NCBI GenBank assembly: GCA_016617785.1
Contig: JADILM010000001.1
Coordinates: 2,542,001-2,606,000, forward strand
Direction of reading: 5' to 3'
DNA length: 64,000 nt
Origin: Sporobolomyces roseus
Lineage: Eukaryota > Basidiomycota > Microbotryomycetes > Sporidiobolales > Sporidiobolaceae
The notes below the pieces were generated by a model. The model saw only the letters and a list, made by a program, of their open reading frames with translations. It ran no database searches and had not been told where the DNA came from. Each line of letters begins with the position of its first letter. Position 1 is the first letter of the stretch. Shown here in pieces: positions 57,080-64,000 of this stretch. Made by a program: the position numbers and the translations under genes.

Positions 57080-59322
57080 ATGAGCAAGAACGCACCAGTC
57101 GGAGTCGTAGTGATAGCTCGACATGGTGATAGGGAAGGTAAGCTACCTTACATGCCCTCACCTCTCCCTCAGGAAGCTCGCTGATCTATCCCCACTTGTT
57201 TCCCTTCATACATTTCCCTCCTCGCATTCTCTCTAATGCTATGGATTGACAATGCACTAGGCTTCTAGTAAGCTTAAGATCCTCTTGTTCTGCTCCCATG
57301 TTTCCTTCGAAACTGACTTTTATGATTTCGCAACTTCCCTCTCCTTATCTCCTCTCTCCTCCCTCTCTTCCTTCCGTTCGCCCTCTTTCGCACCCGCTTC
57401 CTATACTTTGCCTCCGCACTCCTTCAATAGTCAAGATCCAGATGCATACACCGCTTCCGACACCCAAATTACTCCCCTCGGCGAAAACCAGAATTTCCAG
57501 CTAGGAGCGATGTTGCGGAATATCTACGCTGGTTCCGACACAGCGAGAGCGATCAATGGGTTGAGCTCGACGACACTCGTACCGAGTCAGGTCAATTCGA
57601 CCGCAGATGCTGGAGGAGAAGGTTCAACGATCTATGATTCTGCGATGGCTCTTTGGCAAGGTGCGTTGCGCTCCCTCTCGTCCTAGCTCTTCTTGGGTCA
57701 GCTGACAGTCTTGTGAGATCCGCTCAGGCTTCTATCCTCCGAATCTGTCGTGAGTCGGTGGAATCTGAACGGCTCTGACTTCGCAAGGTCAATCTGAGGT
57801 CGCTCAGCTAACTCGCGATTCTTACGTCCTCTACAGAATCAGCAATCAGACGCTAGCAAACGGCTCGATTGTGACCTCTCCTCTAGGCGGGTATCAATAC
57901 GTTCAAGGTGAGCAAGAATCGCTGACCTGCACGATTCATGGAGGTTCTGACTCGATCACGTTCTATCTTACAGTCAGCACCGTCTTACCTAGCGACGACG
58001 TCGACTTTGAGCCTTGGACGAGCTGTAACGCGTGGACGAACAGAACAAACGAGGTAAGTCGCTACACTCGTTCGTCGCTGTTCATTCGCTAGGTTGCGAG
58101 TTGACATGTCGAATCGCAGTTCTACGCTTCCGAAGCTTTCTCAAACAAACAAGCTGAAGAAGCCACCTTCTTTGCCGAACTCAAAGACAGTCAACTTCTC
58201 GGGAATCGCACCGTCGATCTGAAGAACGCTTACAATCTGTTTGACTATGTGCGTCTCGTCTTATGGCGGGCGATCGCGAACGATTAAGCTGACTCTTTCA
58301 CTCTCTATCGATAGATGAATGTCCAAAGCATTCACAATGAGACGTTCAACAACGAATTAGCGAAACTGCCGAATGGAACTTTGGCTCGTGCTGCCGATGT
58401 CGCCTCATGGCTGCAGTACAATCTGTTCACCGACTCAAAGCTTGACGGTCTCGGCAATCGTATGTCTCAGTCAAATCTCGTCTTGCAAAGTGGCTCGAAA
58501 CTAACATCAAAAGATCGTTTTTCGCAGTCGCTGGTCGAGCCGTTTTCCCTCGTATCACCAACTCTCTCTCTGCATTCACTGAAGGGGACAACGAAGTCAA
58601 GATCGCTCACTACCACATGAGTTATAAGCCCTTCCTATCGATCTTCAACATGACCGATCTCGCCTCATCGACCAATCCTGCGTTCCCAAATCCTGTCTCA
58701 ATGGTCGATTACGCTTCAGTAGCGGTCTTCGAACTGAGACCGAATGAAGCTGGCTCTCACGATGTCAGATTCGGGTTCAAGAATGGTTCATCAACTGAAA
58801 CGGACGTTACCTATTATCCATTGTTTGGATCAGACAACGTCGATATGGATCTCAACGCTTTCATCGGCAAGATCGAGGTCAGTCTCTCGCATCTGTTTAC
58901 TCTGACTACTCTCATTGATCTTGCCTTCACCTTCACAGAGTTACACCGTTGCGAACAACTCAGTTTGGTGCGATTTGTGCGGAAATAACGGATCAGTTCC
59001 CGCTTGTTCGACTTGGGCGCTCGCTCAAGACTATGCAAGCTTAGCTGAGAAGTACAAATCTCTGGAGCCTTCATTATCAAACGCTTCGGCAGGAGGAATT
59101 GGCGCTGGAGTCACGATCGTGATTGGACTCGTCGTTCTCGCTTGTACGTTCAAACGATTGGCCCCCTCGTTTCCTTTGCTCGAGCTCACTCATCTTTCAA
59201 TCACAGTGATGAGAGCTATCGGACTCATCTCATTCGGAAAGAAGAAACCCTCGACTTCGGATCGATACCCTTTGCGAGATTCTCAATCTTTCAAAGGATC
59301 AATCGCTTCGACTTATCGATAG
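57080..59322 (+). CDS. Histidine acid phosphatase, membrane anchored, copy 2
   Basis: Paralogue of copy 1 with the same exon structure, catalytic VVVIARHGDREGFY, and C-terminal membrane helix. The N-terminus is MSKNAPVGV rather than MNSAAPVGV. Exon differences are mainly silent or conservative (for example QAEEATFFAEL for QAEEANFFAEL; SDNVDMDLNAFIGK for SDSVDMDLNTFVGK), which indicates that both copies have been under purifying selection since they split. Introns differ more, including small indels. The 7-nt and 22-nt exons are both kept. The intron that is GC-AG in copy 1 has GT here. Nothing broken was seen. Confidence 0.82.
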
Positions 59323-59638
59323 AACTAGCTTCGAGGGGGGACCGAATATAGAGACTCGCATTCATTATAGCTTCGTATGTTGGAATAGTATCTCTCGTCA
59401 TCGTCGATGTACGCGAACAGAGAGATTGAGAAACGGCGTCTATATTATTTTGAAACCCACCTAGTCTATGTATAATACCCAATGAACCTAAAGAGTGTGT
59501 GAACCGTCATCAAACGAAAATATAACAGTATGTACAAAGCGTATCCTCCCATTCCCATTCCTTCGATCGCTCCCATCTCCTCGTTGGGGCGTTACCACTT
59601 CCTCCTGCGAGCGATTTTCAGAGGTGCACATCGATAGA

Positions 59639-61298
59639 TCACGCCCATTTACCGAGGAGCGACATGATACCAGCACCGAGAGCGAAACAAGTGAGCGAGA
59701 ATACGAGTCGTCCCCAAGAACAAGTGTGGTATTGCCTACGATATAACAGTGAGGGATCAGCTATAGTGGATATGGGCGATGGAGAGAAGTAGGCTCACTT
59801 GTTGAAGATGAACTCGTGAGCAATGAGCTCGACAGTGGCAGTGTAGAGCAGGACACCTGAAGAGAGAAAATGAAACAATGGTAAGCTCAAGCTCGACTCT
59901 GGAAAGCGACAGGAACATACCGGAAGAGATGGCGTCAAGTACACCGGAAGCGATAGCGGCTCCTGCAGCTTCCATACTCTGTTAGATAGCAAAAGACAAA
60001 GAAGTCAGTCAAAGCGAACCAGGTACGATTCCGTGAGAGAGAAGTTGGGAAACTTACGAGTCCTTCTCGTACACCGAGACCGATTGCGATACCGAGAGGA
60101 GTCATGATAGAGTAAACGAGTGCACCGGTGAAGGGGACCCATCCGTAGCCGTCGGGAAGTTGGAGGAAAGCGAGTCGAGAACCGAGACCGAGACCTTCGA
60201 ACATTTCTGTAGAAGCGGAGGAAGCGCTCGTATCAGTAAGGAGTGCAAGAGAGGCATATGGGTCACGGAAGGGGGACGTACGATGGAAAATGAGAACGAT
60301 GAAAAGAACGTTGAATTCGGAATCTCCGGTAACAGCCAAAGTCAAACCGATGATGACGGACTAGAATGCCAAAGAAAGATTAGTTGACTCGCTGTGCAGG
60401 TCGCAGAGGCAGAGAGAGTCGACGTACGTGGAAACAAACACCGAACTCGAGAGTTGCGACACCCATGAGTTGAGCCATCATTGGGTTTTGTTCACTTGCA
60501 TCGACATAAGCGTTATCGAATGAGCTCGACGAGTCGCTCGCCAACAATGCCTTCTCCTTGTCAATGGAACCGGTAGGGCTGGTTTCAGATCCGTTCGTAG
60601 CGGCAGCGTCCGCGGTATCGACGTGACCTCCGTGTCCAGCTACATGCATGTGACGCTCTCCCATACCAATCTTGGCGAGCTTAGCTGAACCGAGACGGAA
60701 AGCAACGATTTGAATGACGAAGACGAAGTAGAGGGAAGTGAGCGAAATTCCGAAAGCGTAAGGATATTCTCCCCAGGCGTTGTCGAGGCATCCTCCGTTG
60801 TCACGAGTCGATCCGAGTGCATCGACAGCAGGTTCGAGGAGATGGATGAAACTGGAAAGTATCGCGAGATCAGTAAATCGGTCGATTCGAGAAAGAAACT
60901 GGATCTGCTCACCCCGTAGCAAGGATGACACCTGAACCAAAGAATCTACACGGAGAATTAAAACGACAATCCGTAAGTCAACCGCTCACCCGGCAACTTT
61001 CGAGTTCGAGAGGGGTAGAGACTTACTTTGCGAATTCGAAAACTGCTCCTGGAACCGCTCTTCGCAGAACCTTGACTCGTTTTGTGACAACAGGGAAGAG
61101 AGTAGCGAATAATGAGGTAGCCTATTATTCGTATCCTGCGTTAATCTCCATGCGGATCGAAGGATTTGAAGAAATTGAACGAACGAGAATGATGAAGAGA
61201 GAACCGATACGAAGTCCTAGTTTTCCAACGCTCGAAGGTCCACAGGGATCTTCTCCTTCTCCTCCTTCTACAACAGGGTCAACACCTTCGGCAGACAT
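59639..61298 (-). CDS. ZIP-family zinc/iron transporter, copy 2
   Basis: Paralogue of ZIP copy 1 with the same start MSAEGVDPVV, the HMHVAGHGGH loop and the HQMFEGLGLG metal site, ending in the same GKWA with a TGA stop instead of TAA. Differences include a one-residue deletion in the loop (GSETSPTGS versus GSEATSPTGS) and conservative changes such as ADTADAAA. Unlike copy 1, it has an ordinary upstream region with no arrestin sequence, so its promoter probably represents the original ZIP promoter. The first intron (around 61140-61185) differs from copy 1. Confidence 0.9.
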
Positions 61299-61721
61299 GG
61301 TTTTGGCGAATTCGAGGGAGTTTTCGAAAAAAGGTGATTGAGGAGGGAGGGGAAGCGGGCAAGGAGAAAGAGGAGCAGGGGAAGCGGCAGGGGAGACGAG
61401 AAAAGGGAGAAAACGGGCGAAAACAGAGGTAGCAAAGGAGGGGAGGATTCGGAGGAGGGCATCTCTGAGGCCTCGAGAATTCGAGGAGGACCTCAACGGA
61501 TGCCGTTCTACCAGTTACGACTGCCAATTTTCGCGCACGTTATTTTCGAGTTCCCCTGCTGCCCCTCGCGGTCTCCGCACTGCAATACGTGTGACTATAT
61601 TTGCAACGGAGATGAACCAATCACTAATGAGTAGAAAGAGATTCACTCGCACGAAAAAGAGAAAAAAGGGAATGAAAGCTTTTTCGAAATGTCGTCGAGG
61701 TCTGGGGGTAAAGGGCGATAA
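61299..61721. promoter_or_regulatory. Upstream region of ZIP copy 2
   Basis: 423 bp between the ZIP copy 2 start and the 3' end of the unknown gene. The first 127 bp (61299-61425) recur without visible change at 63874-64000. They are very AG-rich on the plus strand, so the ZIP coding strand has a CT-rich leader. Confidence 0.5.
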
Positions 61722-63398
61722 CTACATTTGAGGATATTCGAGAGGATGAAGGAACGTATGGGAAGGGTTATGGTGACCAGAGGAACAAGAGTGAGGATGT
61801 ACGGAATGATCGTGCTCAGGAGATTGCTCTCCTCCAACATTTTCAGTTCGGCCGTCGGAGGAGAAAGCGTGTTCATGGGAGTACGAGGGGCCAGCGTTGA
61901 GATACGGCATCGGGAAGTGGTGTGAATGGTCGAAATAGTTGTCGTGATTGAGAGAGTTGTCGAGAGGTGGATGCGAAAGAGCCTGACTGTCAACCGAGTG
62001 ATCGAAGCCTTCGAATGGCTGTTGCTCAAATTCCGACTGTTGATAGACTGAGGGAGGATAGTTGAAGTTGTCGTGATTGTAGGTGGGAGGGAAAGGTTGA
62101 GAGTTTGATTGATGAGAGGTTTCGACGAGGGAATTGTCGAAAGAAGGTAGGTGATTGAAGCGAGTGACATTGTGCCGAGGCAGAGATGAGGGATCAGAGA
62201 AGAGATGCTGATGGATAGATGACTGGCGTTGAGGAAGAGGAGGAGGAGGAGGAGAAGGCATGAGGGAAGGGGCAAAGTTCTCATTGGTTGCGAAAGGAAG
62301 CTGAATCGGTCCGAGATCCTCGAAACTGCGCTGTACAGCTGCTGGCACAGTAGTGGGATGATTGAAGCTTGATCGGTTTGATGGTCGTCGAGTAACTGGT
62401 GTCCATGCCAGAGCAGAGGTCTTCTCGAGGAAGGAAAATCAGCGGTCGTGCTCAGATGAAAAGGGAAACAACTGCACTCACAGAATGACCGCTGAAAACG
62501 CTGGGAGAGAGTCCTGACACTTCTCTCCTTCCTGTGTGGGTGAAGCTCGCTGAGTGACATCTTCTGTCAACGCTGGCGCTGTTTCGATAGGACGACGTCT
62601 CCTCCTTGGTTTGGGTGCAGCAGGAGATGTTGACACTATTCCTGAAACAAGCTCGGCCTCTGTAGGCTGATCAGATTACACGTAAATGGCTAGGTTAGTG
62701 CGGAACTGAATGAATATTAGGATACAACGACGAACGAGAGCTCCCAAGCGTTTTCGTCTCCTACTGGCTCTATTGCTCTGTACAACTTGCGCTATACTGC
62801 CGTCTGTCTGCTCTAGTGTCTTATTGCTTGCAGCTGGGTAGCAGGATCGAGATCATCCCATTTGACAAACATTTGACTTCCGAAGATCGTTTTGCGCCAG
62901 CTTTTGAGTCGCTTACTTTCTGGAGATTGCTCAAAGACTTTGTCGATCGCTTCAACGAGTAAGTTGCGCGGAATCTTGATCGCCCATGTATCCCCATCTT
63001 CGTTTGTTTCGAGGAATTTGTGAACTTCGAGGAATTTGAGAATCGAAAGTGTTGTGGGCTGCAGCCCGAGAAAGAACGAATCAGCTGAGCTTGCTTAGGG
63101 CAGATAACGGAAGAAAGCTTTGGGGTACCAGTTGCTCGAGAAGCGCCTCCAAAGTTGCTGGAATTGCCTCCTCAATGATGTATCTTAACTTTCGATAAAT
63201 TGGAATCTTCGACTGAGTGCTCATCACGGCCCAATTCATTCTCAAGAAGTCTCCAATGTTGCTCACACGTTGGAAGAGCTTCTCCGATGTAGGATACATG
63301 GCTTTGCTTTGCTCAAGCGTTGCAGCCATCTCTGACCAATCGAGGGATTGAGCGTTTGTCATCGAATCCAGGTCGATGAAGGATTCGAGTGTATTCAT
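61722..63398 (-). CDS. Unrecognised multi-exon gene (model uncertain)
   Basis: I do not recognise this gene. The best model starts MNTLESFIDLDSM and continues through DFLRMNWAVMSTQSKIPIYR and KLRYIIEEAIPATLEALLEQ. A 66-nt or so intron leads to PTTLSILKFLEVHKFLE and IKIPRNLLVEAIDKVFEQS. A further intron (GTAAGC...CCCAG) leads to a basic segment, RASRRRKRLGAL, then APKPRRRRRPIET. The long last exon is rich in Pro, His, Ser and Asn (FDHSVDSQALSHPP, HSHHFPMPYLNAGP) and ends HPLEYPQM. A helical N-terminus, two nuclear-localisation-like basic clusters and a disordered His/Pro/Asn tail suggest a nuclear regulatory protein. It has no homeodomain WF.N.R motif. It could also be two separate genes split near 62833. 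Confidence 0.4.
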
Positions 63399-63768
63399 GA
63401 CCGCCTTGATGAAGTCGCGTCAAGGGAAAACAAAGGAGGAGAACAAGGAAGAAGTGGAAGGTAGAAGAGGCAAGGAAAGGAGAGCAGATTCAACGGAAAC
63501 GCGTTCAGTCTCTTGCCGAAACCTCGTGAACTTTGGAGGGCCGCGGATCACGACAGCCCCAACGGCAGCAGGAAGTAGTGCAGGGGAGTGTAGCGCTGTA
63601 TCTCGAATGTTCAAGTAAGCTGGATGTGCCCGGAACGGCGAGAGTCGGGATAGCCTGCTCCTCTGAAAAAAAGCGGATATAGACACCATTCGAAAGCGAC
63701 ATCTCCCTCTCGCTTCGCATCTGCCAGGATCGCTCCTTCACACTCTGCTCATACGCTGGATATCATAC
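63399..63768. other. Stretch without an assigned gene
   Basis: 370 bp upstream of the unknown gene, on its coding strand holding overlapping frames of 78 and 89 codons without recognised similarity. Could be promoter or contain a first exon of the unknown gene. Confidence 0.35.
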
Positions 63769-63873
63769 CTAATCAAGGAGGGAGGATAAGACTAATTGCT
63801 CAACGCTTGAAGGTCCACAGGGATCTTCTTCTTCTCCTCCTTCTACAACAGGGTCAACACCTTCGGCAGACAT
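63769..63873 (-). pseudogene. Third ZIP copy, 5' fragment only
   Basis: The start MSAEGVDPVVEGG and the DPCGPSSV block match the ZIP genes, but homology stops at 63801, inside exon 1. Non-homologous sequence then gives a stop after 34 codons. No transmembrane segment is encoded. The sequence mixes variants: CTTCTTCTTCTCC as in ZIP copy 1, CTACAACAGG as in copy 2. Confidence 0.8.
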
Positions 63874-64000
63874 GGTTTTGGCGAATTCGAGGGAGTTTTC
63901 GAAAAAAGGTGATTGAGGAGGGAGGGGAAGCGGGCAAGGAGAAAGAGGAGCAGGGGAAGCGGCAGGGGAGACGAGAAAAGGGAGAAAACGGGCGAAAACA
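63874..64000. repeat. Repeat of the ZIP copy 2 upstream region
   Basis: 127 bp that match 61299-61425 with no difference seen. It continues past the window edge. Confidence 0.85.

Larger units (their letters stand above)
50811..61298 (+). repeat. Segmental duplication, unit 2
   Basis: Second unit, direct orientation, immediately following unit 1 with a 42-bp junction (50769-50810). The left edge lies within the arrestin-like gene at GGACGGAGCG. The right edge is at or beyond the ZIP copy 2 start. Confidence 0.9.

Noticed and set aside
40252..61298. Transposon-mediated duplication
   Set aside because: No terminal repeats, transposase or reverse transcriptase found at the unit edges or junction.
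61643..62560. 305-codon minus-strand frame overlapping the unknown gene
   Set aside because: Shadow of the His/Pro-rich exon in another frame; its composition (Leu/Ser/Thr/Ile) is what a shift of that exon gives.
62560..63400. Homeodomain mating-type gene
   Set aside because: Helical N-terminus next to basic clusters suggested it, but no WF.N.R recognition helix was found on either strand.

Overview
The window is nuclear DNA from a basidiomycete fungus. Almost every gene is split by many short introns of about 45-95 nt with GTGAGT/GTAAGT-type donors, CTGAC/CTAAC-type branch sites and YAG acceptors. Genes sit on both strands a few hundred bases apart, and the best-matching families are fungal (Pfa4, Vti1, Spt2, Prp28, Kar5, Upf2, Nup85, AP-3 beta, Rds1). 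I cannot place it below Basidiomycota with confidence. No tRNA, rRNA, CRISPR array or complete transposon was seen.

Left part (1-37.4 kb) is single-copy housekeeping sequence. It holds a PFA4-type palmitoyltransferase cut by the window edge, thioredoxin, a Dal5/Tna1-like anion transporter, the SNARE Vti1, chromatin protein Spt2, the spliceosome-disassembly G-patch protein TFIP11/Ntr1 head to head with the DEAD-box helicase Prp28, mitochondrial ribosomal protein bL9m, a DUF3074/START-like protein, a secreted Rds1-like ferritin-fold protein, a Yfh7-type P-loop kinase, a many-exon Kar5-like karyogamy protein, Upf2/Nmd2, a mitochondrially addressed cPLA2-like phospholipase, and Nup85.

Right part (37.6-64 kb) is dominated by a tandem segmental duplication of about 10.5 kb. 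The unit is arrestin-like gene (minus), AP-3 beta (plus), histidine acid phosphatase (plus), ZIP zinc transporter (minus). The first ~4.94 kb of the two copies (40252-45188 and 50811-55747) look identical. Identity then drops abruptly, a few bases into an AP-3 beta intron, to roughly 90-95% in exons and lower in introns for the rest of the unit. A third, truncated piece of the ZIP gene start lies at the right edge.

The duplication junction is the most interesting feature. The second arrestin copy is cut after its arrestin domains, and its reading frame runs without a stop through 42 bp of new sequence into the start codon of the upstream ZIP gene, in frame. This predicts an arrestin-ZIP chimera driven by the duplicated arrestin promoter. 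Other recurring oddities are very small exons (7, 12, 15 and 22 nt), GC-AG introns with a GCGAGT donor, and an in-frame TAG in the full-length arrestin-like gene followed by about 145 more open codons. A two-part gene of unknown function lies between the second ZIP gene and the third ZIP fragment.
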